Positions 33,262 to 44,886 of a stretch of 64,000 bases of DNA are shown here, piece by piece. The stretch's first letter is position 1. The number at the start of each line of letters is the position of its first letter. Source of the stretch: Hypoxylon rubiginosum (Eukaryota; Ascomycota; Sordariomycetes; Xylariales; Hypoxylaceae). The stretch spans positions 1,798,001 to 1,862,000 of the forward strand of contig CADCXA010000025.1 in NCBI GenBank assembly GCA_902806565.1, given 5' to 3'. Both the position numbers and the translations under genes were made by a program. The notes under the pieces were generated by a model that was not told the DNA's origin, searched no databases, and was given only the letters and a program-made list of their open reading frames with translations.

Positions 33262-36200
33262 ATGGCGTCTGTTCAGGCTCCCCCGACCGTTCACCATCCT
33301 GGTTCGGCAGCCATGCCGGTACAGATGAACCAGTCACAGATACAGGAGATGTATATGGTATGTCTCCTCCCCTTTTATGCCGAGCCCATTCTTGCTCTGC
33401 ATATACTAACTGCAGTACAGAAATTCCGACAGATGAAAGAGCGAGGCGTCCCACAGACCGATCCTGAGTTTGTGAAGACGAGCCAGTTCTTGATGAGTGT
33501 CCAGCAGCAGCAACAAATGCGCAAGCAGCAGCAGCAGAGCTATCTACAACAACAGATGCAAGCTGCTCAGATGTCGCATAACGCTTCTAATGGCACCGTC
33601 AACGGAACACCTCAGCCAGGTCCTCAACCTCAACAACTGCACACTACTCAGCCGCCCTCCTCTACGGCTGCAAACGGTCCTCCGTTGTCTACCAACACGG
33701 GACCAGTTGCACAGCCGACTACGTCGTCACCTTCCACTATGACGCCGATGATCCAATTCTCTCAGCAGCAGCTAGGTCTCTTGAGGCAGCAAATCCAAGC
33801 GTTTAAGTTACTTAGTAAGAATGCCGGAGTACCGTATCAGATGCAGCAGGCGTTAAATGCGCAGCGCCAACGGAGACAGGCTGTCGCTGAACAATCGGCT
33901 CAGCCTCCCGCTTCTGCCAGGACGACCGCGACACCAGCACCGGAGGTGTCAAAGGCTGGCTCTGCTCCGCCTGATGAGGACGTCGAGGCTGAAGTCCTGA
34001 CACCCAAAGGACGGACGTTTAAGACGATAAAGTCTCCCTATGAGGGGGGCCTCGTCCGCAAAGACATCGACTATTATGACCACGGCCTACGAAAACAACG
34101 CCTTATCATCCCCAGCATCTTCCCTACCGGTGTTGACTTCGAGCAATTGAGACATGAACGGGAGATCATAATCTTCAACCGCATGAAGGCCAGATACGCC
34201 GAGCTGAAGTCGTTACCTGGAAACATCAGTCATTGGGAGAGTACTAAGGATACGCTGGAGGCTGATGACACGTTGAAGCGAAAAGCCATCATAGAGTTCA
34301 AGTCGCTCGGTCTGTATGCTAAGCAGCGTGCTCTGCGTGAGAAGATTGGGCGACAGATGATGCATTATGACAACTTGGCAATGACGGCTAACCGCAGCCA
34401 ATACCGACGGACTAAGAAGCAGAGCGTTCGCGAGGCTCGTATCACCGAAAAGCTCGAGAAGCAGCAAAGAGACGCTCGTGAAAGTCGCGAGAAGAAGAAG
34501 CATATTGACTTCCTTCAATCCGTTCAACGCCACAGGTCTGATATTTCTAACTCGACTCACTCTACTAAGAATAAGCTGGCGAGGATCGGAAGAGCCATGC
34601 ATGTGCACCATTTCAACATTGAAAAGGAAGAGCAGAAGCGCATTGAGCGGACTGCCAAGCAACGTCTCCAGGCTCTTAAGGCCAACGATGAAGAGGCCTA
34701 CCTCAAGCTGCTCGACCAAGCGAAGGATACCCGTATCACGCATCTCCTCAAGCAAACTGACGGCTTCTTGCACCAGCTCGCTTCGTCTGTCAAGGCGCAG
34801 CAACGTCAAGCTGCAGAACGATATGGTGACGAAATCTTGCCGGAGGAAGAAAGTGAAATCGATGAAGAGGACGAAGAGGCTGGTCGCAAGATCGACTACT
34901 ATGCTGTAGCCCACCGAGTCAAAGAAGAAGTCACAGAGCAAGCCCACATGCTTGTTGGCGGTAGTCTCAAGGAGTACCAAGTCAAGGGTCTACAGTGGAT
35001 GTTGTCACTTTACAACAACAACCTCAACGGTATTCTCGCCGATGAAATGGGTCTCGGCAAAACGATCCAGACCATCAGCTTGGTCACGTACCTTATCGAG
35101 CGCAAACAACAACAAGGCCCTTATCTTGTAATCGTGCCTTTGAGTACTCTGACCAACTGGAACTTGGAATTTGAGAAATGGGCCCCTACCGTTAGCCGTA
35201 TCGTATACAAGGGGCCACCGAACACCCGAAAGCAGCAACAAGAGAAGATCCGTCAAGGGAAGTTCCAGGTTCTGCTAACGACCTACGAATACATCATCAA
35301 GGACCGTCCGGTCCTAAGCAAAATCAAGTGGTTTCACATGATTATCGACGAAGGGCATCGTATGAAGAACACTAACTCGAAGCTGAGTGCTACTATCTCC
35401 CAGTACTACAACACCCGATTCCGTCTCATCCTCACGGGTACTCCTCTCCAGAATAACCTTGGTGAGTTGTGGGCGATGCTTAACTTCGTCCTTCCCAATA
35501 TTTTCAAATCGGTGAAGACCTTCGATGAGTGGTTCAATACCCCTTTCGCAAATACAGGTGGGCAAGACAAGATGGAACTCAATGAAGAAGAGCAAATTCT
35601 TGTCATCCGTCGTCTCCATAAAGTGCTACGACCATTCCTGCTTCGACGTCTGAAGAAGGATGTCGAGAAAGATCTACCAGACAAGACAGAGAAAGTCATC
35701 AAATGCAAGTTCTCTGCGCTTCAGACTCGTTTGTACAAGCAAATGGTCACCCATCAGAAGATCACCGTCAGTGACGGAAAGGGTGGTAAGACGGGAACTC
35801 GTGGTCTTAGCAATATGATCATGCAGCTTCGAAAGCTGTGCAATCATCCTTTCGTGTTCGACGAAGTCGAGAACCAGATGAACCCTACGAACACCAGCAA
35901 CGACCTTCTCTGGCGAACGGCAGGCAAATTCGAACTGTTAGATCGGGTTCTGCCGAAGTACAAGGCCACCGGGCATCGTGTGTTGATGTTCTTCCAGATG
36001 ACTGCTATTATGGACATCATGGAGGATTTCCTTAGGTTCCGAGGAATCCAGTATCTGCGCTTGGATGGTACGACAAAATCCGAAGACCGGTCGGATCTTC
36101 TCAAGACCTTCAACGCTCCTGACTCTCCGTATTTCATGTTCTTGCTCTCCACTCGTGCTGGTGGTCTAGGTCTCAACTTGCAGACGGCCGACACTGTCAT

Positions 36201-37689
36201 CATCTACGACTCGGATTGGAACCCTCACCAGGATCTGCAGGCCCAGGATCGTGCTCATCGTATCGGACAGAAGAATGAAGTGCGTATCCTGCGGCTTATC
36301 AGCTCGAACTCCGTTGAGGAGAAGATTCTAGAGCGGGCTAGGTATAAGCTTGACATGGACGGTAAAGTCATTCAAGCCGGTCGGTTCGACAACAAGTCGT
36401 CAGAGACCGATCGTGATGCCATGCTCCGGACGCTGTTAGAGTCTGCAGATATGGCCGAAGCTGGTGAACAAGAAGAGATGGACGACGAAGAGTTGAATAT
36501 GATCCTTGCGCGAAGTGAAGACGAGGTTACCGTATTTCAGAAGCTTGACGAGGAGCGTATGAAAGACCTTACATACGGCAATGTTCCGGGCTCGAAACGT
36601 GTCCCACGACTCATGGCTGAAAATGAACTGCCGGATATATATCTATTAGAAGGCGATCCGGTTGATGATGAGCCAGAAGCTATATTGGGCCGTGGCGCTC
36701 GTGAGCGGACTCGAGTCAAATATGATGATGGTCTTACCGAAGAGCAGTGGCTTATGGCTGTTGACGACGACGACGACAGCCCGGAGGCTGCAGCGGCTCG
36801 GAAGCAAGCGCGAAAAGATAAGCGGGAAACGAACAGGCTAAAGCGGATGGGAGTGTCGGGTGCGTCAGGTGCCAACTCTCCTAGCGTTAGTCGCGCTAGC
36901 ACAGAAGAGGTTGAAACGCCACCCAAGAAGCGCGGTCGCAAGCCCGGTAGTAAGAACGAGAAGCGCAAAGCTGAAGATGACGACGGCGAACCGCCTGCCA
37001 AAAAGCGGCGCGGGCCTCAGGGGCGCCCGCGAGCAGCGGTAGGTAACGGTAGCGACTCGCGTCTCAGCCCAGAAGTGCGGCAGGTCCTCCAGAGGACTCT
37101 CCGCAACCTATACGACGGTTTGATGAATCTCGAAGCCGATATTGCACCCGAAGACCAAGTTGACGATGATGACGATGAAGAGCCGACCAAGCGACTGATC
37201 ATTGGGCCATTCGTCAAGTTGCCGTCGAAACGTGATTACGGTGACTATTATCTTCTCATTCATAATCCAATCTGTATGAACCAGATACAGACAAAGATCA
37301 AGAGAGAAGAATACAACAGCATCAACGATATGCGCAGAGACATTGCGTTGATGTGCAGCAATTGCAGGACGTATAATGAAGATGGTAGTCTTCTTTACTC
37401 GGATGCAATTGTAATGGAGGTAAGTTTAGAAGCACTCTAGCCCGGGTCGAATTCGGTGTACTGACATGTGTAGAAATTCTTCAATGACCGAGCGCAAGAA
37501 GAAATCAACGAGCACCCGGAACTAGCGGAGCTTGATGATCCGTCGGCGAAGGACAGCTCGGCGGCGCCTACGACGAGCGCAGGGACGCCTCAGTCTTTGG
37601 CGAACACGACGAGGATAAAGTTGGTGACTAATGGTGTCAACCAGGGAGTACCAGGTGCAGGTGGCGTTCAGAGTGATGGGGAACCGTGA
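33262..37689 (+). CDS. SNF2/STH1: SWI/SNF-RSC chromatin-remodelling ATPase (SNF2/STH1)
   Basis: Catalytic subunit of a SWI/SNF or RSC nucleosome remodeler. Three exons, 33262-33357, 33421-37419 and 37474-37689; 1436 residues. Gln-rich N-terminus; QLQ domain (MIQFSQQQLGLLRQQIQAFK, about 140-175); HSA region (about 315-400); SNF2 ATPase with DEMGLGKTIQT (about 570) and IDEGHRMKN (about 675); helicase C (LMFFQMTAIMDIM through QAQDRAHRIGQ, about 880-990). A SnAC-like segment (about 1050-1120) and an AT-hook-like KKRGRKPGSK follow. The bromodomain (about 1250-1385) crosses the last intron, rejoining as DAIVMEKFFNDRAQ. The 63-nt first intron (33358-33420) is phase 0 and has no in-frame stop; it is called from GTATGT, ACTAAC and TACAG signals. 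The start ATGGCGTCTGTTC is the first ATG. I cannot tell SNF2 from STH1. Confidence 0.96.
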
Positions 37690-38660
37690 GATTTACACCC
37701 CAGGTATACGCAAGTCTGCGTAACCGTTGGATTCGATCAAGAGACTGGCCAAATAGCCAAGTTTCGGACATAATTGTTTCTCTCGGCCAACATTGTGTTT
37801 TTGCGACAGAGATTTGCTTAGGCCCAGACGGACAGCTATCCGAAAGGGCGGAAATTCGAGGCGTAAAGGTCATTTCTACTGGGAATGAAGAGAGGGGAAA
37901 TGAACAGCATATGTATTACCAACCCAAAACAAATATTCTCCAAGGCAAAGCAATACCCTAGGCTCTTCTCTGCCTTATTCGTTTACCCACTCTCCCACTC
38001 TATCAGCCTTAGGTGCCAATGCAACATGTGTCTAGTGAGCACGATGACAGTGACAGTTTACTCCACGTAAGACATGTGACGAATGAGGCTGTTTTATACC
38101 GAGACAAGTCATTTACTGTATAAGGATATAATTGACACGACGATGACTGACAAAAAGGAGGCTGCCTAGCTTGACAACCTAACAGCTTCCTTATTATGCT
38201 AGGTCCTACGTTCAAGTTCAACGTTCAACTTTGTCTAATATTTGAAAATTTCATCGTGAAAGACTCGATGCTCATCATATTTGGTTTGTATGTCATGACC
38301 TCTTTATAAGATCGATGCGGCTAAAACTTTGCATAACTTCTATAGCCGCTAAATTGAGATTGCAAAAGTATCCCCTGTCATCGTAATGCGAGAAGAGCGT
38401 CAACTATGTACTTACGCAGACTAGATATTATATAGGGGGTAGCGGCCTAGTCTCAGTTACTATTAAGAGGAGCTAATAAATGGAAATATTTCACCTCTAC
38501 GAGTTTAGGAAGATGCTAGATCCGCGTAGTGCTCTCGAGAAGGAAATATTCCAACACTCCAAAACGCTTTATTCCTAGTCCCTTCGCCCGATACCCGCTG
38601 TAACTAGTCGTAGGTACTCACTCGAATATTTCTATTTAGGACCTCTCTCCATCCGTTCCT
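37690..38660. other. Intergenic between convergent genes
   Basis: About 970 bp between the 3' ends of the SNF2 gene and the F-box gene. AT-rich in the middle. No gene, repeat or RNA recognised. Confidence 0.5.
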
Positions 38661-39938
38661 TCACGAGGCCGACGCCAACCTCGCCCGCCTCTCGTGCTCG
38701 TGCAGCTCCCAGATGTCTCTGGCAGAAGGCGCCGACCCGTCCTTCTGGGCGCTCTTGCCGGCACGGGTAGGGAACACGCTAAGATCGACGGCGGGGTGAA
38801 ACCTGCGTCTCTTGGCGGCGTTCTGGTAGCAGAGGTGGGACTCGGGAGAGCAGCAGAGGAGCCAGTTGCCGGTGGACCGGGTAGGCGGGGCGGTAGCGCA
38901 GTCGCCGAGGTCCTGATAGGCATCGAGGACGATCTCGACGCCCTCGCGGCCGTGGTTGTGGACCGTCAGGACGGCCTCGGTCGCGCAGAAGGCGCAGCCG
39001 GGGAGCACGCGGTCGGGGATCGAGAGGGGGTCCCAGCCCTCGGGCCCGCACGCGCGGTCGAGGCCGTACCGGCGCGCGAGCCGGTCGGCGAGCAGGGAGA
39101 CGGACTCCCGGACGCAGGGGGGGCGGCGGCTGCGGCGGTAGGAGGCCGCCGGGAACAGGTCGAACTGGGAGAAGGCGGACCAGAGGCTGCTGGCGTGGGG
39201 GCACGGCTGGAAGACGTGCTCGAGGGGCGACGAGGCGCTCCGGCGCAGGAGGGCCTCGGCCTTGTCGGGCTGGACGAGGACGCGCTGCGCCTTGTGGAAG
39301 CAGAGCCGGCCCTCGCGCCAGACGGCCTCGGCGTCCAGCTTCGCGTACCCGTAGAGGCGGTCCGGGTTGTTGCAGGCGGCGCCCAGCCGGGCGAGCTTCC
39401 AGCCGGTGGAGACGGCCAGCTGGGGGATCGGGAGGGCGAGGGGGCGGCCCGGCCCCGGCCCCAGCCCCAGCCCCAGCAGCGCCGCGCGGGCGTCGTCGAA
39501 GCTGAAGGCGTACTGCGGCCACAGGGGGCCGAACGCCAGGAGCCCCCTGCGCGCCGGGTCGAGGCGGCGGTGGGACACGACGGGGTCCGGCCGGGCATCC
39601 TCCGGGTCGTCCTCGGCCTCGGCCTCGACCTCGAGCAGGCGGCGGTGGCTGTGGAGCTTCCGGCAGCGTCGGCACACGAAGTGGTACGGGAGGTCCCAGG
39701 CCAGCAGCTCCAGGAAGGCGAGCCGCTTGGCGAAGGGCGCCAGCTCGTCGCTCAGGCTCAGAGCCCGGAGGCTGCTCTTCCCGTAGCTCGCGCCGAACAC
39801 CACGCCGCGGGCGGCTTTGCACGTTAGGGAGAACAGGACGGCTTCGCCGTGGTCCACGAACGAGATCACGCTGAGGACTAGTTCTATCGGCAGGTCTAGT
39901 ATCCGAAATGGACTGGGTGACAACTGGGCTGGTGCTGG

Positions 39939-39970
<32 letters not shown>

Positions 39971-40025
39971 AGCTCCCCGATGTGATGGAGCTGGACATGA
40001 TTGCGTGGTCTTGTATGAAGCTCAT
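38661..40025 (-). CDS. F-box domain protein, GC-rich, fungal-specific
   Basis: Likely substrate receptor of an SCF ubiquitin ligase. 454 residues, one exon. After a poly-Ala/Pro N-terminus comes an F-box, ILDLPIELVLSVISFVDHGE continuing LFSLTCKAAR (about 41-72). The remainder has no repeat domain I know but carries cysteine pairs: FVCRRCRKLH (about 115), GCAFCATEA, LLCCSPESHLC. These could bind zinc (inference). A second Met, 10 residues in, is an alternative start. The coding region is far more GC-rich than its neighbours and therefore has long empty open frames in other frames on both strands. A (CTG)9 tract on the plus strand encodes the Ala run. Substrate unknown. Confidence 0.82.
39941..39967. 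repeat. (CTG)9 trinucleotide repeat coding poly-Ala
   Basis: Nine perfect CTG units on the plus strand, read on the minus strand as GCA codons in the N-terminal Ala run of the F-box protein. Confidence 0.95.
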
Positions 40026-40712
40026 ATATACCTAGATAGTGTAGGAGCTACGCTGTGTTTTCGATTTGGATGCATGGGACAGTCAAATTAGACCAGGGAT
40101 ATTATAAGAGTGTAGGGGTTTGAGAGGCGAGAGTTGATGGCTCTTTATAACTTGAAGTTACAATTACAACAAAGGGAGACAGGACATAGGTACAAGTTCC
40201 AAGGAAGGAACTACATAGGTTATTTACATGTTGTAGATAGACAATTATCTTAGCAAATAAGTAAATACAAGGGAAGACTGGTCGAGGCTTAGTCGAATCT
40301 AAATATGTTGTTTGAGGAAGTGAGGAAGGTCTGTCGCCAGAAGTTGATGTGAAGAAGCACCGTTTGTTTGTATAAGGGACTTGATTGCATAAATAAAGGA
40401 GCTTGGGCCATGTTCACTTCCATACATATGTACCTAGTAGATACATAGGTAAGAAAATACGCTAATCCACTTAGGGTAACTTGGGACAGCTTCTAGTTAG
40501 CGAAACTGCCACGGTAGTAATTTCTATGTTAAGGATCGTCGAAGGACATGAGTAAGGTAGAAGGAGTAAAGGTGTACCTGCGAAGAACTAAGTCAAATTA
40601 TTCTTCGATCACCTTCGTACCTGCAGCAATGTCCAAATCTCTTTTCATCATCACTATATTGTAACCTTATGGACTCTCTTTGTAGGACGGGAGTCTTTGC
40701 CACCTTCGCGCA
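40026..40712. other. Divergent promoter region F-box / SLP1-like
   Basis: About 690 AT-rich bases between divergent genes. No gene or structured repeat recognised. Confidence 0.5.
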
Positions 40713-43712
40713 ATGCGGCTTGTACTCGAGAAGCCATGTGTAACCTGCATATTGTCACATTTACTATTATATGCAGGTCGAGTCCTAGGCCAGCCCGATT
40801 CTAGCACTACCACCACCCACGATGTCGGGGTCTCTACTACAGGCGCTGTCGCTGTCGAACCTACCTGCGAGGCGAGAACCGTCAATTACATCACCCATAC
40901 ATTGCCCCAGCAATGCCTCACATCCTCCCCCTCGGCTTTCTCGACTCCAGAGTCTACCACCACTACTACCACCGCCGCTGCCTCTTCTTCCGTAGTCGCC
41001 GAGCCGACGCCCACCGCGACAACCCAACATGACGAGCTCGATGCCGACGGAAACGATCTCACGACCGGATCGTTCATGTCGTTTGAGGAGTGGAAGGCCA
41101 TGATGCTGGAGAAATCCGGACAGGAGGCTCTCGAACCGAAACACCGCAAGACCAAGGACTCGCACGGCGAAGCGTACCCCGGGGAGGACTTTGGCAGTCT
41201 CGGCGACGAAGGGGAAGTGTCTCTTGATTTCGATGCTTATTCGGACAAGATCTCGGAGATCACATCCGCCACGAGGCCGTCCAAGAACGAGGAGAGGCAG
41301 GTCGAGAAAGTGACGTACGACGAAGGGCTGGCCCAGGGGTACAGGAGCAAGGACGCAGGCAAGACGTGCAAGGAGAGGTTCTCGTACGCCTCGTTCGACG
41401 GCGGCGCCACTGTTCTCAAGGCGAGCCCCGGGGCTAAGAACCCCAAGGCCATCCTGGTCGAGAACAAGGACTCGTACATGCTCCTCGAGTGCGCCATGGA
41501 GAACAAGTTCTTCGTCGTCGAGCTGAGCGACGACATCCTAGTCGATACCGTCGTCATAGCCAACTTCGAGTTCTTCTCGAGCATGATACGCCACTTCCGC
41601 GTTAGCGTCAGCGACCGCTACCCCGTCAAGATAGAGAAATGGAAAATCTTGGGAACCTTCGAGGCCCGTAATTCCAGAGACATCCAGCCGTTCCTCGTCG
41701 AGAACCCCCAGATCTGGGCCAAGTATATACGAGTCGAGATAGTGTCCCATTATGGCAACGAGTACTATTGCCCCGTGTCCCTATTTCGAGTCCACGGCAC
41801 GCGTATGCTCGATTCCTGGAAGGAGGCCGACCCCGCCTATCTTGAAGGCGAAGACGATGCCAGTAAGACGGGCTCTGAAGGCGTCGAGGAGGCCACTGAG
41901 GCAGCCGATGCTCCGCCTGAGGAGGTTGAGGTAGCCGAGCCTCCCCAACCCGAGACCCAGATAGTAAACTCGGAGCAGAGTGAGTGGATGCGCTACTGGG
42001 ACGAATCTTATTTCTCTTATAAATACCCCTTTAACGTGACTTGCGCGGTGGATGATATGGAGGATTCCACATCTCAACTTGACAGCGAAGAACATGACCA
42101 GAAAGCCGCGGAGGCCAAGCCGCAGCCCGCGTGGACTGTAGAACAAGCAGCCCCGTCTTCATCGGAAGCTGGAACGGTACAGTCTACCACTCAGACAGCT
42201 ACCGAATCGGCAAAGACGGCGTCATCTAGCGGTTCCAGCGAAACGATAGCAAATACAGCTGTTGCGAATTCAACAGAGTCCACTTCGATCTCGACGTCCT
42301 CTTCAGACGCGAGGTCAACTGTCACATCCTCATCATCCGCTCCCACCACAATCACACCTCCCAGTGTCTCAAAGACGGCTAGCGTGCAGGCAGCTCCTAA
42401 GGGGAAAACGACTGCCTCGACGTCTGTGAAGCCACCATCCTCCAAGTCGGCCGCTTCCAAGGGACAGCAGCAGCAGCCTTCAGGCTCACCCACGACGCCG
42501 CGCAGCAACAAGACCACCACCACGACGTCGTCGGCGGCCTCGAGCCCCACGGTCCAGGACTCCTTCTTCAAGGCGCTGCAGAAGCGGCTGCAGTCGCTCG
42601 AGTCCAACACGACGCTGTCGCTGCAGTACATCGAGTCGCAGTCGCGGTTCCTGCAGGACGCGCTGGCCCGGCTCGAGCGGCGGCAGGTGGCCAAGGTGGA
42701 CCTCTTCCTCGACACGCTCAACAAGACGGTCCTGGGCGAGCTGCGCGACGTGCGCACGCTGTACGACGAGCTCTGGCAGTCGACCGTCATCGCCCTCGAG
42801 ACGCAGCGCGACCAGTCGGAGCGCGAGCTCGTCGCCCTCGGCTCCCGCCTCGGCGTCCTCGCCGACGAGGTCGTCTTCCAGAAGCGCATGGCCATCGTCC
42901 AAAGCCTCCTGCTCCTCGGCTGCCTCGTCCTCGTCATCTTCTCCCGCGGCGGCTTCGGCGCTACCGCCGTCGAGTCCTACTATAATAACAATTTCCCCGT
43001 CGTCGTCGGCGGCGGTGGTGGTGCCTTTTCTTCCTCCCGTATCGCCTCCCCCGTCTTTCCCTCTACTCCCAAGGGCCACCACCACCACTCCGCCGGGAAG
43101 GACGATCCTAGTCCCAACGTAAACGGCGCCCTCCTTTCCGTCGACGACGCCAGCCCTCTCGGCGCCTCCGCCGCGACGACCCCCCAGAGCAGCAGGCTGC
43201 GCCGCAGCCCGAGCCAGACCTCCGACTCGTTATCCTCCCCCTCCTCCCTCCGCCACCGGCCCAGAACCAACTCGAGAGCCGGCGACGGCAGCAACGGCGA
43301 AGGGGTGCACCACCGCCGCCGACCCTCACCGAGCAGGATCTCCACCGAACCCGCCGCGGCGGCAGCCGTCGATCACTTCTTTCGAGCCCCGACGCCGTCG
43401 TCGGGCGTCGAGATAGGTTACGACTCGGAACCCGCCATGGCGCACGCCGGCGACCACGACGGTGACGGGGACTACTACGCCGGGACTACTACGGCCGCGA
43501 GAGGCGTGGGCGTAAGCGAGAATGATGTAACCAGGAACGGCGGCCCGTCAGGCTATTTAGAGACGCTGGCCAGGCGGTCCGAGAGGCAGTTGACGCCCTC
43601 GTCGGAATCCGATAGTATAGAGTATATGCCTCCTCTGTCGAGCAGGCCGGGCTTGACGCATACCACGTCGGCACGCAAGCCTCTTCCCGCTTTGCCGGAG
43701 GACCCTGATTAG
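40713..43712 (+). CDS. SLP1: SLP1/osteopotentia-type SUN-domain membrane protein
   Basis: ER or nuclear-envelope membrane protein. The yeast homologue Slp1 works with Emp65 to protect folding soluble ER proteins. 999 residues, one exon. A hydrophobic N-terminus (CILSHLLLYAGRVLG) looks like a signal sequence. SFEEWKAMMLEKSGQE near 125 is a family motif. The mid-type SUN domain spans about 200-370: KERFSYASFDGGATVLKAS, SYMLLECAMENKFFVVELSD, then VELSDDILVDTVVIANFEFF and YYCPVSLFRVHGTRML. A Ser/Thr-rich linker follows, then a coiled-coil region (about 610-725, LQSLESNTTLSLQYIESQS) and a transmembrane segment (IVQSLLLLGCLVLVIFS, about 728-745). The last 250 residues are a low-complexity tail, presumably cytosolic. 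The SUN domain before a C-terminal membrane span distinguishes it from Sad1. Confidence 0.92.
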   Translation: MRLVLEKPCVTCILSHLLLYAGRVLGQPDSSTTTTHDVGVSTTGAVAVEPTCEARTVNYITHTLPQQCLTSSPSAFSTPESTTTTTTAAASSSVVAEPTPTATTQHDELDADGNDLTTGSFMSFEEWKAMMLEKSGQEALEPKHRKTKDSHGEAYPGEDFGSLGDEGEVSLDFDAYSDKISEITSATRPSKNEERQVEKVTYDEGLAQGYRSKDAGKTCKERFSYASFDGGATVLKASPGAKNPKAILVENKDSYMLLECAMENKFFVVELSDDILVDTVVIANFEFFSSMIRHFRVSVSDRYPVKIEKWKILGTFEARNSRDIQPFLVENPQIWAKYIRVEIVSHYGNEYYCPVSLFRVHGTRMLDSWKEADPAYLEGEDDASKTGSEGVEEATEAADAPPEEVEVAEPPQPETQIVNSEQSEWMRYWDESYFSYKYPFNVTCAVDDMEDSTSQLDSEEHDQKAAEAKPQPAWTVEQAAPSSSEAGTVQSTTQTATESAKTASSSGSSETIANTAVANSTESTSISTSSSDARSTVTSSSSAPTTITPPSVSKTASVQAAPKGKTTASTSVKPPSSKSAASKGQQQQPSGSPTTPRSNKTTTTTSSAASSPTVQDSFFKALQKRLQSLESNTTLSLQYIESQSRFLQDALARLERRQVAKVDLFLDTLNKTVLGELRDVRTLYDELWQSTVIALETQRDQSERELVALGSRLGVLADEVVFQKRMAIVQSLLLLGCLVLVIFSRGGFGATAVESYYNNNFPVVVGGGGGAFSSSRIASPVFPSTPKGHHHHSAGKDDPSPNVNGALLSVDDASPLGASAATTPQSSRLRRSPSQTSDSLSSPSSLRHRPRTNSRAGDGSNGEGVHHRRRPSPSRISTEPAAAAAVDHFFRAPTPSSGVEIGYDSEPAMAHAGDHDGDGDYYAGTTTAARGVGVSENDVTRNGGPSGYLETLARRSERQLTPSSESDSIEYMPPLSSRPGLTHTTSARKPLPALPEDPD

Positions 43713-44886
43713 GTAGTCTACGTAATTTTTATATAGCCGGGTTAATAGGCACGAATAATGAGATCACGAATGAAAGGATAATCACGGTCAGTCATACCAA
43801 TACCTATCCAAGTTGCATAACAACCCCGTATCACAGCATAGAAACACAGCATAGAAACACGCAGCTAAGTATGATTAGCAATGCAGTCGTAATTGTCTAT
43901 AGCAAATATAAAGCTACGCCCATGATTAAATTCCCGCCTAAACCAGGACCCCCCCGTCCCAAACCTCCAGTTTCGCCCGAGATGGCCCATCCTCCTCTAT
44001 GAACCAATATACCATGAATTCGAGCAGCAGAATCCTTGCTCCGAGTCGTCCGGGCTTTCCGGCCGACTTAGGTTGGCTGCTGCCAGAATGATCGATACAA
44101 TCTTCCCTTCCATAGAGTAACCGGGAACATTGCGGAAAGGTACCAGAGGCACCAGAAAATAGAGGTGAACAGAGGGTAGGACTTTCCCAGTCCCCTTTAA
44201 AGTATCGCGATCAAAGGAAACCAAGGCTCTTCCAAAAATCATGAAACGGGCAAAACACAGGCGCGTAGTTCGGTCGACTCTCCGGGATGGTTGCATTTGT
44301 GCTCGACGATCCAGAGGGACTCCTAACGGGATCCCGCAGGGCGATCATCACACAGCCCGTAAAGATTGGCTGTGAGGTCGACGGACGAACCTAAAATCCA
44401 TCGTATATAGCAAAGCGAAGTAAAGCAACGATATGGTAAAGATGGCATGCTGAAAGGGCTCATCGTTGACGAGATTCAACAACCGTTCGAAAATTATGGC
44501 ATCAAAATCGTTTCTTTGATGTCTCTGATGGTGTTCGTTTATCGTTTGTCTCGTCGATTTTTTTCTTCTTTTTCTCGTTGGTTAGTGGGATGGCAGACGT
44601 GGTAATAGAGTCCTTCAACCCAAGGACGCCGACGAATAAGTGAACGCTTTTTCGGGACCTATTGTTTAGTTAGGTGAAATTTCCTGAAAATCCGCTGACT
44701 TGAAACCAGATCAAACTCACGAGAAATATTCGGATGGTGCTGAAAACATCTACAGTGCTAAACTGTAGGTAGTTGTCTGGAAAAGTGATGTTGAACGAAC
44801 GCAGAATATGTCCATGAAGTGGGTAATCGGGTGTGACTTCGTGTATAGGCGTCTTAGAAGACGGTCTCGGAAGGCTCCGGGGAGCC
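43713..44886. other. Intergenic between convergent genes
   Basis: 1.17 kb between the 3' ends of the SLP1-like and Mei2-like genes. A 99-codon open frame on the minus strand near 43997-44296 has no recognisable features. No gene called. Confidence 0.5.

Noticed and set aside
38694..39827. 377-codon open frame on the plus strand (plus 347- and 210-codon minus frames) over the F-box gene
   Set aside because: Products are Arg/Gly/Ala/Pro-biased with no domain; they arise from the very high GC content, and the F-box frame alone has a recognisable motif.
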